Shown: one piece after another, positions 1-8,177 of the stretch
Layout: each line of letters opens with the position of its first letter
Position numbering within the stretch: the first letter of the stretch is position 1
Assembly: GCF_007997035.1 (NCBI RefSeq)
Contig: NZ_VOSS01000078.1
Span: 21,995-85,994, forward strand
From: Ralstonia sp. TCR112
Lineage (GTDB): Bacteria > Pseudomonadota > Gammaproteobacteria > Burkholderiales > Burkholderiaceae
Length of the DNA stretch: 64,000 nucleotides
Reading direction: 5' to 3'
Notes under the pieces: generated by a model
What the model saw: the letters and a program-made list of their open reading frames with translations, nothing else
Told to the model about the DNA's origin: nothing
Database searches by the model: none
Made by a program: the position numbers and the translations under genes

Positions 1-2
1 TC

Positions 3-827
3 GCCCACGCGGAGTTCCTGCTGACGTGGCTGATCGCCGCGCTGGTGGTGATGCTGCTGGCCTGGATCGAAATCCGCCGCGCCACGCGACGCGCCGCCAT
101 CGCGATGACCGAGGCTGTGGCCACCACGGTTGCGGCCTGCGTGCCCGAAATTGCAGCAGCGGCGCAGAGCGCACATCCCGGCGGCCCCGCATCGGCGGCG
201 TCTCCGGGTTTGGCGGAGGCAATGCGCGCGCTGGGTCACCTTGCAGCGGAGCGGATGCGTTGGCTGCACGCGGTCGCCAACCTGCGTTTGCCTGAGACGG
301 CATTGCCGCCAGCCGCACCCGGCATGCCGGTGCATCCGCTCATCTACGACGCGCCGCGCCCGCTCGCTGAAGCTCACTTGGCGGCAGAACTCCGCTTTGC
401 GGAGCACGCGCGCGTTTTGCAGGCCGAACGCCGAGCACTGCAAGCGCTGGAAGCCGCCGAGCGTGAGGGCACCAGCGAACTGCACCGCATCGAGCGCGAA
501 ACCTCGGCCATCGTTGAACGCTTCGACCAGGCCAACGCGCAATCGGAGCAGACCGATGTGCAGCGCTTCCTGATCCAGAAATTCAACACGCTGGGCAATC
601 GCGAACGCGAGTTGACCACGCAGCTCGCTGCGCTGCGCCAACAACTCGGCGAGCGTACGGAGGCGTTGTGGGCCCAATCGCAGCGCGCGGCCGATGACTA
701 TGCCGCGATGCTCGATCCGCTGCTCGCTGTGGCCCGCCGCGAGCTGGGTCACGAAACCGAGACGGATGAGGCGGCGCTGTGGCTCGCCCGCACGCGCTCG
801 GGTCAGGGGCCGCTGCGCGCTGCCTGA
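3..827 (+). CDS. Membrane-anchored coiled-coil protein, 5' truncated by window edge
   Basis: The frame is open from the first bases of the window, so the true start lies upstream. The visible 274 residues begin with a hydrophobic stretch (about residues 5-21, rich in Leu/Val/Ala) that looks like a transmembrane or signal-anchor helix. This is followed by a low-complexity Ala-rich linker and then a long charged Glu/Arg/Gln/Ala region (about 115-230) with heptad-like spacing, typical of a coiled coil. No enzymatic motif is visible and I do not recognise the family. It lies 116 bp upstream of nudB on the same strand. A structural or envelope-associated role is only a guess. Confidence 0.6.
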   Translation, partial: AHAEFLLTWLIAALVVMLLAWIEIRRATRRAAIAMTEAVATTVAACVPEIAAAAQSAHPGGPASAASPGLAEAMRALGHLAAERMRWLHAVANLRLPETALPPAAPGMPVHPLIYDAPRPLAEAHLAAELRFAEHARVLQAERRALQALEAAEREGTSELHRIERETSAIVERFDQANAQSEQTDVQRFLIQKFNTLGNRERELTTQLAALRQQLGERTEALWAQSQRAADDYAAMLDPLLAVARRELGHETETDEAALWLARTRSGQGPLRAA

Positions 828-943
828 TCGCTGCCGCGGCATGGCAGCGCGACGAGCGTCACGGTGGCACGCTTCTGGCTGCGGTAAGCTATTGCCTTGC
901 AGCGCGATCGCGCCGTCATCGAAGCACGCAGCAACCCACGCCC

Positions 944-1429
944 ATGCCGCACAAGATTCCCGTCTCCGTTCTCGTCGTCATTCACACGCCCGATTTGCAT
1001 GTGTTGGTGATGGAGCGGGCAGATCATCCGGGTTTCTGGCAATCCGTGACGGGCAGTTGCGACGCAGTTGACGAACCCTTGGTCGATACGGCCGCCCGGG
1101 AGGTGCTGGAAGAAACCGGCATCGACGCGGCCCAGCATCATCTGATCGACTGGGGCCACCACATCGAATACGAAATCTACCCACACTGGCGGCATCGCTA
1201 CGCGCCGGGCATCACGCGCAACACGGAGCATTGGTTCGGCCTGCTGGTGAGCGGCAAGGTGCCGGTGCGGATGTCTCCGCGCGAGCATGTGCAGGCCGAG
1301 TGGTTGCCTTACCGAGAGGCCGCCGCGCGATGCTTCTCGCGCAGCAATGCCGAGGCCATCCTGCAGCTGCCCGAACGCCTCGCTGCCTATCATGCTCGTC
1401 AGGCGGCGCTGACAAAGGACCAGGCCTGA
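944..1429 (+). CDS. nudB: Nudix hydrolase, dihydroneopterin triphosphate diphosphatase type (NudB)
   Basis: The 161-residue product is a single Nudix domain. The Nudix box spans about residues 37-59, with Gly37, REVLEE at 52-57 and Gly59. The family removes pyrophosphate from dihydroneopterin triphosphate in folate synthesis and also cleaves dATP. FWQSVTGS just before the box is a close match to E. coli NudB. The spacing from Gly37 to the first Glu is six residues rather than the canonical five, while the Glu-to-REVLEE spacing is normal, so there is a one-residue insertion in the first loop. ATG 944 was chosen because homology begins there, although the frame stays open upstream. The stop is 1 nt from the next gene, so the two are probably cotranscribed. 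Confidence 0.88.
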   Translation: MPHKIPVSVLVVIHTPDLHVLVMERADHPGFWQSVTGSCDAVDEPLVDTAAREVLEETGIDAAQHHLIDWGHHIEYEIYPHWRHRYAPGITRNTEHWFGLLVSGKVPVRMSPREHVQAEWLPYREAAARCFSRSNAEAILQLPERLAAYHARQAALTKDQA

Positions 1430-1430
1430 G

Positions 1431-2177
1431 ATGCTGCGTTTGCGCGTTGCCACCTACAACATCCACAAGGGCGTGACAGGCATCGCCCGGCGCGTGCGCG
1501 TGCATGACGTGCGGCAGGGCCTGCATACGATGGACGCCGACATCGTCTTCCTGCAGGAGGTACAGGACCGCAACGACCGCCTGGTCGCCGCCGAGCTGTT
1601 CGATCCGAACTACACGCAGCTGCGCTACCTGGCCACCGACGTCTATCCGCACACGGTCTATGGCCGCAACGCCGTCTACGAGCACGGCCACCACGGCAAC
1701 GCCATCCTGTCGCGGTTTCCGATCCTGCTGTCGGAAAATCTCGATATCTCCGACCACCGTTTCGAGCAGCGCGGCCTGCTGCACGCCGTAACCGATCTCG
1801 GCTTTGGCGAGGTGCATTTGCTCTGCGCGCACTTCGGCTTGTTTGCACGCAGCCGGCAGCGGCAGGCGGAGGCGCTCGTCGACCGCGTGCGTTCCGTCGT
1901 GCCACCTGATGCGCCGCTTGTGGTGGCGGGTGACTTCAACGATTGGAACAACCGCCTCGATCGCATGATTTGCCAGGCGCTTGGTGCGACCGAAGTGGCC
2001 GACAAGGCTGCCGATGCGCGCCCGGTCCGCACCTTCCCGAGCCATATGCCGTGGCTGCGGCTGGACCGCATCTACGTACGCGGTTTCGATATCGAACGTG
2101 CGCACGCGCTGACCGGCCGCGAATGGGCTCAGCGCTCCGACCACGTGCCCCTGCTGGCTGAATTGGCACATCCATGA
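1431..2177 (+). CDS. ybhP: Endonuclease/exonuclease/phosphatase-fold protein, YbhP-like
   Basis: The 248-residue protein has the metal-dependent EEP (DNase I-like) fold. Signatures are YNIHKG at residues 9-14, catalytic Glu43 in FLQEVQ, GDFNDW near residue 167, and the C-terminal SDH (about 236-238) that carries the catalytic His. The start ATG lies 1 nt after nudB. The stop overlaps the start of the next gene as ATGA. In E. coli ybhP likewise precedes ybhO/clsB, so the pairing with cardiolipin synthase is conserved, although the substrate is not established; a phosphodiester lipid or nucleic acid are both possible. No signal peptide is seen. Confidence 0.85.
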   Translation: MLRLRVATYNIHKGVTGIARRVRVHDVRQGLHTMDADIVFLQEVQDRNDRLVAAELFDPNYTQLRYLATDVYPHTVYGRNAVYEHGHHGNAILSRFPILLSENLDISDHRFEQRGLLHAVTDLGFGEVHLLCAHFGLFARSRQRQAEALVDRVRSVVPPDAPLVVAGDFNDWNNRLDRMICQALGATEVADKAADARPVRTFPSHMPWLRLDRIYVRGFDIERAHALTGREWAQRSDHVPLLAELAHP

Positions 2178-3442
2178 AGGTCGTGCGCGATGCAGGGCCG
2201 CTGCGCTCCGAGTGGCGGCGGGGTAAGCCCCTGCCGGGCAACGACGTCGACCTGCTGTGCGGCGGCGCCGAGTTTTTCCCCGCATTGATCGAAGCCATCG
2301 ATGCCGCGCAACGCCGCGTCGCGCTCGAAACCTATATCTACACCGACGACGCCACCGCGCACAGCGTGACCGAAGCGCTCGCCCGTGCAGCGCGGCGCGG
2401 TGTGGATGTCCACCTCACCATCGACGGTTTCGGCACCGGCCTGTTGCCCGCGAACATCGCCGCGATGCTGGAAGGGGCGGGTGTGCGTCTGCGCATCTAT
2501 CGTCCGGTACGCGGTTTCCGCCTGCAGCGCCGCCACTTGCGACGGCTGCATCGCAAGATCGCCGTCATCGACGACGACGTGGCCTTCGTGGGCGGCATCA
2601 ATATCATTGACGACCTGAATCACGCGCCGTTTCATGACGCCGCGCTCGGCCCGCGTTACGACTTCGCGGTGCGGGTGCGCGGGCCGCTGGTCGCGCAGAT
2701 TGCGCTGACCGTTGACCGGCTCTGGTGGCAGATGGGCGTGCGCGCCGGTATGCGCGAGGTGGGCGTCACGGGCGTCGCCGCTGAGTTTCCGGTGATGACG
2801 GATACGCCGCGGCCACGGCATCGCGGCGCCTCGGGGCGAGAAAGTGAACGCGCGCCCGGAACCGTGTTGGCTTCGCTGGTGCTGCGTGACAACGTCCGCA
2901 ACCGTCGCGCGATCGAACGCGAATATCTGCGCGCGCTAGGCACGGCGCGGCACGAGGTGATCATCGCCAACGCGTACTTCCTGCCGGGCGTGCGTTTCAT
3001 GCGTGCACTGGCCGCATGCCGACAGCGCGGTGTGCGCGTGCGGCTGTTGCTGCAGGGCCAGGTCGAATACCGGTTGCAGCACTACGCAACGCGTTCGCTG
3101 TATCACATGCTGCTGCGCGACAACGTCGAGATCTACGAATACACCGCCAGCTTCCTGCATGCCAAGGTGGCCGTGGTGGATGACCGCTGGGCGACGGTGG
3201 GCTCCAGCAACATCGATCCATTCAGCCTGCTGCTGGCGCGCGAAGCCAACGTGGTCGCGTGGGACGCCACCGTGGCCAACGAACTGCGTGGCGCGTTGGA
3301 AGATGCCATCGCCCATCACGCACGCCGCGTTCTGGCCGACGCGCACGCTGCACGCCGGTGGTGGTGGCGCCTGGCAGATTGGTGCGCCTATCGGCTCGTG
3401 CGCCTTGGCGTCGTCATCAGCGGGCGCGCAGCACAGTATTAG
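2174..3442 (+). CDS. clsB: Cardiolipin synthase B (phospholipase D superfamily)
   Basis: The 422-residue protein has two phospholipase-D HKD motifs: HRKIAVID (His126, Lys128, Asp133) and HAKVAVVD (His329). Each is followed by the expected GG/GSSN stretch. There is no N-terminal pair of transmembrane helices, which separates ClsB from ClsA-type enzymes. ClsB transfers a phosphatidyl group between phosphatidylglycerol molecules to make cardiolipin and can also use other alcohols. The start codon overlaps the previous stop (ATGA), indicating translational coupling with the YbhP-like protein. A basic, Arg/Trp-rich C-terminus (about 390-410) could help membrane association. Confidence 0.92.
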   Translation: MKVVRDAGPLRSEWRRGKPLPGNDVDLLCGGAEFFPALIEAIDAAQRRVALETYIYTDDATAHSVTEALARAARRGVDVHLTIDGFGTGLLPANIAAMLEGAGVRLRIYRPVRGFRLQRRHLRRLHRKIAVIDDDVAFVGGINIIDDLNHAPFHDAALGPRYDFAVRVRGPLVAQIALTVDRLWWQMGVRAGMREVGVTGVAAEFPVMTDTPRPRHRGASGRESERAPGTVLASLVLRDNVRNRRAIEREYLRALGTARHEVIIANAYFLPGVRFMRALAACRQRGVRVRLLLQGQVEYRLQHYATRSLYHMLLRDNVEIYEYTASFLHAKVAVVDDRWATVGSSNIDPFSLLLAREANVVAWDATVANELRGALEDAIAHHARRVLADAHAARRWWWRLADWCAYRLVRLGVVISGRAAQY

Positions 3443-3459
3443 CGGCACGCATCTAATAC
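3436..3459 (+). promoter_or_regulatory. Perfect 7-bp inverted repeat between clsB and CoA-transferase gene
   Basis: GTATTAG (3436-3442) and CTAATAC (3453-3459) are exact reverse complements separated by 10 nt. The left arm contains the TAG stop of clsB. There is no T-run after it, so it does not look like an intrinsic terminator. It ends 28 nt before the next start codon, which has a strong GGAGGAG ribosome site. It could be an operator or a weak mRNA hairpin; the sequence does not decide. Confidence 0.4.
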
Positions 3460-3487
3460 CTACAAGAGACAACAAGACGGAGGAGAC

Positions 3488-5152
3488 ATGCAAGTCATCA
3501 CAACGGATGAAGCCGCGCGATTGGTACAGCCGGGATGGACGGTGGCATGCGCGGGGTTTGTCGGCGCCGGCCATGCGGAGGCCGTCACGCATGCGTTGGA
3601 GCGCCGCTTCCTGGCCACCGGCGAGCCGCGCGATCTGACGCTGGTCTACTCCGCCGGACAGGGCGATCGCGCCACGCGCGGTGTCAACCACTTCGGCAAT
3701 CCCGGGATGACGCGCTGTGTGGTCGGTGGCCATTGGCGTTCGGCCACGCGGCTCGCAGACCTGGCGCTTGCCGAGCAGTGCGACGCGTTCAACCTGCCGC
3801 AAGGTGTGCTCACGCATCTGTACCGGGCCATCGCAGGCGGCAAGCCCGGCGTGCTGACGAAGATGGGCCTGCACACCTTCGTCGACCCCCGCACCGAGCT
3901 TGACGCGCGTTACCACGGCGCCGCCATCAACGCCCGTGCCAAAGCGGCGCGTGCTGCGGGCACAGCCTCGTGGGTCGAGTACGAACGCTTTCGCGGCGAA
4001 GACTATCTCTTTTACCCAAGCTTCCCGCTGCACTGCGTCTTCCTGCGCGGCACCGCCGCTGACCCGCGCGGCAACATCAGCACGCACGAAGAAGCCTTTC
4101 ATCACGAGCTGCTGGCCATGGCGCAGGCCGCGCGCACCTCGGGCGGCATCGTCATCGCGCAGGTGCGCCGGCTGGTCGATCGGCATGACAACCTGCAGGC
4201 GATCCACGTGCCAGGCATCCTCGTCGATTACGTGGTCGTTGCCGAGGATGAAGCCGAACACCAGATGACCTTCGGCGAGGCGTTCAACCCGACTTACATC
4301 CGCCCATGGCAAGGCGAGGCGATCCAGCTCAAGGAAGACGCCATCGAAGCCAGCGAGGCGCTGGAGACGAGCCAACACGGGGCGCTCGATGCCCGCACGC
4401 TGGTGCAACGCCGCGCCGTGCTGGAACTGATCGCGCAGCAACCGCGCGTCGTGAACCTGGGCGTCGGCATGCCCGCGGCCGTCGGCGCCCTCGCTGAACA
4501 GGAAGGCGCGCGCAGCTTCACCCTTACCGTGGAGGCGGGCCCGATCGGTGGCACACCGGCAGATGGCCTTAGCTTTGGCGCGTCGGCCTACCCCGAAGCC
4601 GTGGTGGACCAGCCCGCGCAGTTCGACTTCTATGAAGGCGGCGGTATCGATCTCGCCATCCTCGGTCTGGCAGAACTGGACGGCGCCGGCAACGTCAATG
4701 TCAGCCTGTTTGGCGAGGGCGGCGATACCGTCGTCGCGGGCGTCGGCGGCTTCATCAACATCACGCAGAGCGCGCGTTCGGTCGTATTCATGGGCACGCT
4801 CACCGCCGGGGGACTCCAGGTCGAAGCCGAAGACGGCAAGCTGCGCATCGTGCGCGAAGGACGGCTCAAGAAGATCGTGCCTGCCGTGTCGCACCTGACC
4901 TTCAACGGTGAATATGCGGCGCAATCGGGCATTCCCGTGCGCTATGTGACCGAGCGCGCCGTCTTCGAGATGCGCGACGATGGCAGCGGCGCCCGGCGCC
5001 TCACGCTGACGGAAATCGCCCCGGGCATCGACCTGCAGCGTGACGTGTTAGACCAGTGCGCTGCCGCGGTGGCCGTAGCAGCCGACTTGCGGGAAATGGA
5101 TGCGCGCATCTTCCGCCGTGGTGCCATGTGTACAGGCATTCCACCGGCCTGA
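3488..5152 (+). CDS. Acyl-CoA:acetate/3-ketoacid CoA-transferase (YdiF/Pct type, fused subunits)
   Basis: The 554-residue protein carries the alpha and beta halves of family I CoA-transferases in one chain, as in YdiF and propionate CoA-transferase. The N-terminal half has the glycine-rich CAGFVGAGHAE region near residue 20. The C-terminal half has LTVEAGPIGG with Glu349 as the expected catalytic residue forming the glutamyl-CoA thioester. The length suits the family (about 520-550). Substrate (acetate, propionate, short 3-ketoacids) cannot be read from the sequence. It follows clsB by 45 bp with a near-consensus GGAGGAG ribosome site. It lies next to the beta-oxidation block, so a role in short-chain acyl-CoA exchange is a reasonable inference. 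Confidence 0.85.
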   Translation: MQVITTDEAARLVQPGWTVACAGFVGAGHAEAVTHALERRFLATGEPRDLTLVYSAGQGDRATRGVNHFGNPGMTRCVVGGHWRSATRLADLALAEQCDAFNLPQGVLTHLYRAIAGGKPGVLTKMGLHTFVDPRTELDARYHGAAINARAKAARAAGTASWVEYERFRGEDYLFYPSFPLHCVFLRGTAADPRGNISTHEEAFHHELLAMAQAARTSGGIVIAQVRRLVDRHDNLQAIHVPGILVDYVVVAEDEAEHQMTFGEAFNPTYIRPWQGEAIQLKEDAIEASEALETSQHGALDARTLVQRRAVLELIAQQPRVVNLGVGMPAAVGALAEQEGARSFTLTVEAGPIGGTPADGLSFGASAYPEAVVDQPAQFDFYEGGGIDLAILGLAELDGAGNVNVSLFGEGGDTVVAGVGGFINITQSARSVVFMGTLTAGGLQVEAEDGKLRIVREGRLKKIVPAVSHLTFNGEYAAQSGIPVRYVTERAVFEMRDDGSGARRLTLTEIAPGIDLQRDVLDQCAAAVAVAADLREMDARIFRRGAMCTGIPPA

Positions 5153-5370
5153 TTTTTTGACCTGTTTATTTACTGATGGGTAGCACTAGAAAACCCCTCC
5201 ACCATGCTGCGCAGCTCGCGTTTTATGGGTGCGGCGCACACCCCGCTAAGCCTTTTATTTAAAGGCTTTACGGGATTCGCGCTGCACCGCGAAAGATGGC
5301 GATTCCCCATTGCCATTTAGATGCCGCTTTCTAATAAAACACTTGCCGCTCCAAGGGGCCCTGTAAATAA
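5153..5370. other. Intergenic stretch before the tetR promoter, with an 8-bp hairpin
   Basis: With the promoter that follows, the gene-free stretch is about 350 bp and locally A+T richer than its neighbours. AAGCCTTT (5248-5255) and AAAGGCTT (5261-5268) form a perfect 8-bp stem with a 5-nt loop. No T-run follows on either strand, so it is only a weak candidate terminator for the CoA-transferase gene. A looser ATGGC/GCCAT repeat sits at 5296-5300/5312-5316. No coding potential was recognised. Confidence 0.45.
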
Positions 5371-5400
5371 TTGAACGACCGTTCGATTTTGGGCTAGAGT
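5371..5400 (+). promoter_or_regulatory. Promoter with overlapping palindromic operator upstream of tetR
   Basis: A -35-like TTGAAC (5371-5376) and -10-like TAGAGT (5395-5400) are separated by 18 bp. The perfect inverted repeat GAACGACCGTTC (5373-5384) overlaps the -35 element. Placement and symmetry are what is expected for a TetR-family repressor acting on its own operon. No second copy was found before the acyl-CoA dehydrogenase gene, so the whole downstream operon may be controlled from here. This is inference from position. Confidence 0.55.
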
Positions 5401-5506
5401 GTTCGCGCAGGCTGGTTTACAGTCCTGCCCGGCACGCGAAAGGCGCCCTGCAGTAAGCCAATTTTCTCGCGTGTCACGCCCCAGAAAAGAACGGAGAGAA
5501 ATCATC

Positions 5507-6148
5507 ATGCGTCACCCGACCGCTCGTCTCGAATCGAATCACGCAGCAGCTACGCCGATGCGCAAGGGCGAGCTGACACGTGCAGCGATTCTCGATGCCG
5601 CGCTGGAACTGGCCTCGCGCGACGGACTGGAAGGATTGACGATCGGTGTGCTCGCGGAGCGCATGCAGATGAGCAAGAGCGGGGTGTTCGCGCACTTCGG
5701 CTCGCGTGAGGACCTGCAGGTGGAAGTGGTTCGCGAGTATCACAAACGGTTCGAGCAGGAAGTCTTCTACCCGAGCTTGACGGAACCGCGCGGTCTGCCG
5801 CGCCTGTGGAGCATGGTGCGACGCTGGATGGAGCGCCGCATTCAGGAAGTCACCACGGGCTGCATCTACATCAGCGGCGCGGTGGAGTACGACGATCGTG
5901 CCGAAAGCCCGGTGCGCGACGAACTCGTCAAGAGCGTGACGATCTGGCGTGCAGCATTGGCCCGCGCGATCGCACAGGCAAAGGAAGAAGGCCATCTGCG
6001 TGCAGAAGCGGACCCGCAATTGATGCTCTTCGAGATGTACAGCCTGGAGCTGGGTCTGCATCACGATGCGCGTTTCCTGCGGTTGCCGAACAGTGCCGAA
6101 CTGGCCATGGTGGCGCTCAACAAACTCATTCAGTCTTACCGAACCTGA
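5507..6148 (+). CDS. TetR/AcrR-family transcriptional regulator of the beta-oxidation block
   Basis: The 213-residue protein has an N-terminal helix-turn-helix (about residues 20-65, with TRAAILDAAL and the SKSGVFAHFGSREDL recognition-helix region) and a C-terminal ligand domain of the TetR_C_13 kind. ATG 5507 has a GGAGA ribosome site and starts just before the DNA-binding domain; the frame is open further upstream but without homology. It is the first gene of a run ending in acyl-CoA dehydrogenase, FadB-like and thiolase genes, and a palindrome sits on its promoter. By analogy with fatty-acid-responsive TetR regulators (PsrA, FadR of Bacillus), an acyl-CoA ligand is likely, but this is not shown. 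Confidence 0.85.
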   Translation: MRHPTARLESNHAAATPMRKGELTRAAILDAALELASRDGLEGLTIGVLAERMQMSKSGVFAHFGSREDLQVEVVREYHKRFEQEVFYPSLTEPRGLPRLWSMVRRWMERRIQEVTTGCIYISGAVEYDDRAESPVRDELVKSVTIWRAALARAIAQAKEEGHLRAEADPQLMLFEMYSLELGLHHDARFLRLPNSAELAMVALNKLIQSYRT

Positions 6149-6199
6149 CGCGGCATCGCACACCTAGCGGTCGCGCAGTACACACCAAGGAGTTGCAAG

Positions 6200-7987
6200 A
6201 TGGGTCAATACACCGCACCGCTGCGTGACATGCAGTTTGTTCTCCACGAGCTTCTCGGCGTGGAGAACCACCTGAAGGAGATGCCGCAGCACGCGGAGAT
6301 CGATGCCGACACCATCAACCAGGTGATCGAGGAAGCCGGCAAGTTCTGCTCCGAAGTCATCTTCCCGCTCAACCAGTCTGGCGATCGCGAAGGCTGCACG
6401 TACCACGGCGACGGCGTGGTGACCGCTCCGAAGGGCTTCAAGGAAGCGTATCAACAGTATGTCGAGGCCGGCTGGCCTTCGCTGGGCTGCGATCCGGAGT
6501 ACGGCGGTCAGGGCCTGCCCATCCTGATCAACAACGCGCTGTACGAGATGCTGAACTCGGCCAACCAGGCCTGGACGATGTATCCGGGCCTGTCGCATGG
6601 CGCGTACGAAGCCCTGCACGCACACGGCACCGACGAGCTCAAGCAGCGTTACCTGCCGAAGCTGGTGTCTGGCGTGTGGACCGGCACGATGTGTCTGACC
6701 GAGCCGCATTGCGGCACCGACCTGGGCATCCTGCGCACCAAGGCTGAACCGCTGGCCGATGGCTCGTATGCCATCACCGGCACGAAGATCTTCATCTCGG
6801 CAGGCGAACACGACCTGGCCGAGAACATCATTCACCTGGTGCTGGCACGTCTGCCGGACGCGCCGGGCGGCACGAAGGGCATCTCGCTGTTCGTGGTGCC
6901 GAAGTTCATTCCCGATGCGAATGGCAACCCGGGCGAACGCAACGGCGTGAAGTGCGGCTCCATCGAACACAAGATGGGCATCCACGGCAACGCTACCTGC
7001 GTGATCAACCTGGATGGCGCAAAGGGCTGGATGGTCGGCGAGCCGAACAAGGGCCTGAACGCCATGTTCGTGATGATGAATGCCGCGCGTCTGGGCGTCG
7101 GCATGCAGAGCCTGGGCCTGACCGAAGTCGCTTACCAAAACTCCGCTGCCTACGCCAAGGAACGCCTGCAGATGCGCAGCCTCTCGGGCCCGAAGGCACC
7201 GGACAAGCCGGCTGACCCGATCATCGTGCACCCGGACGTGCGTCGCATGCTGCTGACCCAGCGTGCGTTTGCCGAAGGCGGCCGCGCATTCAGCTATTGG
7301 ATCGCCCTGCAGATTGACCGCGAGCTGTCGCACGAAGACGAGTCCGTGCGCAAGGACGCGGCGGATCTGGTCGCGCTGCTGACGCCGATCGCCAAGGCCT
7401 TCCTGAGCGACAACGCATTCATCGCCACCAACGAAGGCATGCAGGTGTTCGGTGGCCACGGCTACATCGCCGAATGGGGCATGGAGCAGTACGTGCGCGA
7501 CGCCCGCATCAACATGATCTACGAAGGCACGAATACCGTGCAGTCGCTGGACCTGCTGGGCCGCAAGATTCTGGGCGACATGGGCGCCAAGATGAAGAAG
7601 TTCGGCAAGCTGGTCCAGGACTTTGTTGAAGCCGAAGGCACCAACGAAGCCATGCAGGAATTCATCAATCCGCTGGCCGACATCGGCGACAAGGTCCAGA
7701 AGCTGACCATGGAAATCGGCATGAAGGCCATGGCCAACCCGGATGAAGTCGGCGCCGCCGCTGTGCCGTATCTGCGTGTGGTCGGCCACCTGGTGTTCTC
7801 GTACTTCTGGGCCCGCATGGCCAAGATCGCCCTGGAAAAGCAAGACAGCGGCGACACCTTCTACAAGGTCAAGCTGGCAACGGCGCGTTTCTACTTCGCC
7901 AAGCTGCTGCCTGAGACGGCTTCGCAGATCCGCATGGCACGTGCCGGCGGCGCGACGCTGATGGCACTCGAAGCCGACCTGTTCTAA
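6200..7987 (+). CDS. Long-chain-type acyl-CoA dehydrogenase with C-terminal extension
   Basis: The 595-residue flavoprotein catalyses the first, FAD-dependent step of beta-oxidation. The core contains the FAD/substrate motifs near TMCLTEPHCGTDL (about residue 155-167). The catalytic base is Glu442 in MIYEGTN, preceded by FGGHGYIAEWG. A C-terminal acyl-CoA-dehydrogenase extension of about 130 residues, ending in a helical ARFYFAKLLPET segment, places it with the roughly 600-residue clade common in proteobacterial fad operons rather than the 380-residue short-chain enzymes. The start follows AAGGAG. It is 51 bp downstream of tetR, presumably in its operon, and precedes the multifunctional enzyme after an intervening palindromic repeat. 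Confidence 0.93.
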   Translation: MGQYTAPLRDMQFVLHELLGVENHLKEMPQHAEIDADTINQVIEEAGKFCSEVIFPLNQSGDREGCTYHGDGVVTAPKGFKEAYQQYVEAGWPSLGCDPEYGGQGLPILINNALYEMLNSANQAWTMYPGLSHGAYEALHAHGTDELKQRYLPKLVSGVWTGTMCLTEPHCGTDLGILRTKAEPLADGSYAITGTKIFISAGEHDLAENIIHLVLARLPDAPGGTKGISLFVVPKFIPDANGNPGERNGVKCGSIEHKMGIHGNATCVINLDGAKGWMVGEPNKGLNAMFVMMNAARLGVGMQSLGLTEVAYQNSAAYAKERLQMRSLSGPKAPDKPADPIIVHPDVRRMLLTQRAFAEGGRAFSYWIALQIDRELSHEDESVRKDAADLVALLTPIAKAFLSDNAFIATNEGMQVFGGHGYIAEWGMEQYVRDARINMIYEGTNTVQSLDLLGRKILGDMGAKMKKFGKLVQDFVEAEGTNEAMQEFINPLADIGDKVQKLTMEIGMKAMANPDEVGAAAVPYLRVVGHLVFSYFWARMAKIALEKQDSGDTFYKVKLATARFYFAKLLPETASQIRMARAGGATLMALEADLF

Positions 7988-7998
7988 GGAAAGCTGCC

Positions 7999-8101
7999 CA
8001 CGATCCTACTGCGCGGTCCGATCTTGGCTCTGCGATGCTCGCCGTACCCATGTACGGCTGGGCTTCTCCCGCCAACCTCGAACCGCTCGCTACGGATCGC
8101 G
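7999..8101 (+). repeat. 103-bp palindromic repeat element, copy 1
   Basis: The element runs from CACGATCC to GGATCGCG and folds back on itself. The centre is a perfect hairpin, GCCGTAC (8041-8047) with GTACGGC (8052-8058), around a CCAT loop. The flanks pair imperfectly out to the CGATCC/GGATCG ends. A second copy of identical length lies at 22406-22508 with about 11 mismatches. It begins 11 nt after the acyl-CoA dehydrogenase stop and lies between two genes of one apparent operon, so it is probably transcribed. Confidence 0.85.
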
Positions 8102-8177
8102 AGCAGGTTTCAACGCCTCTTTTTGTTGCTCCCGCTTGTGCGGGGGTGACGACTCCTCTTCTTTCCGCGAGGACACC

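Noticed and set aside
2936..4924. Long minus-strand open frame opposite clsB and the CoA-transferase gene
   Set aside because: Both plus-strand genes are well conserved, and the antisense product lacks recognisable motifs.
5248..5268. Rho-independent terminator after the CoA-transferase gene
   Set aside because: The stem is good but no T-run follows on either strand, so it is listed only as a hairpin.
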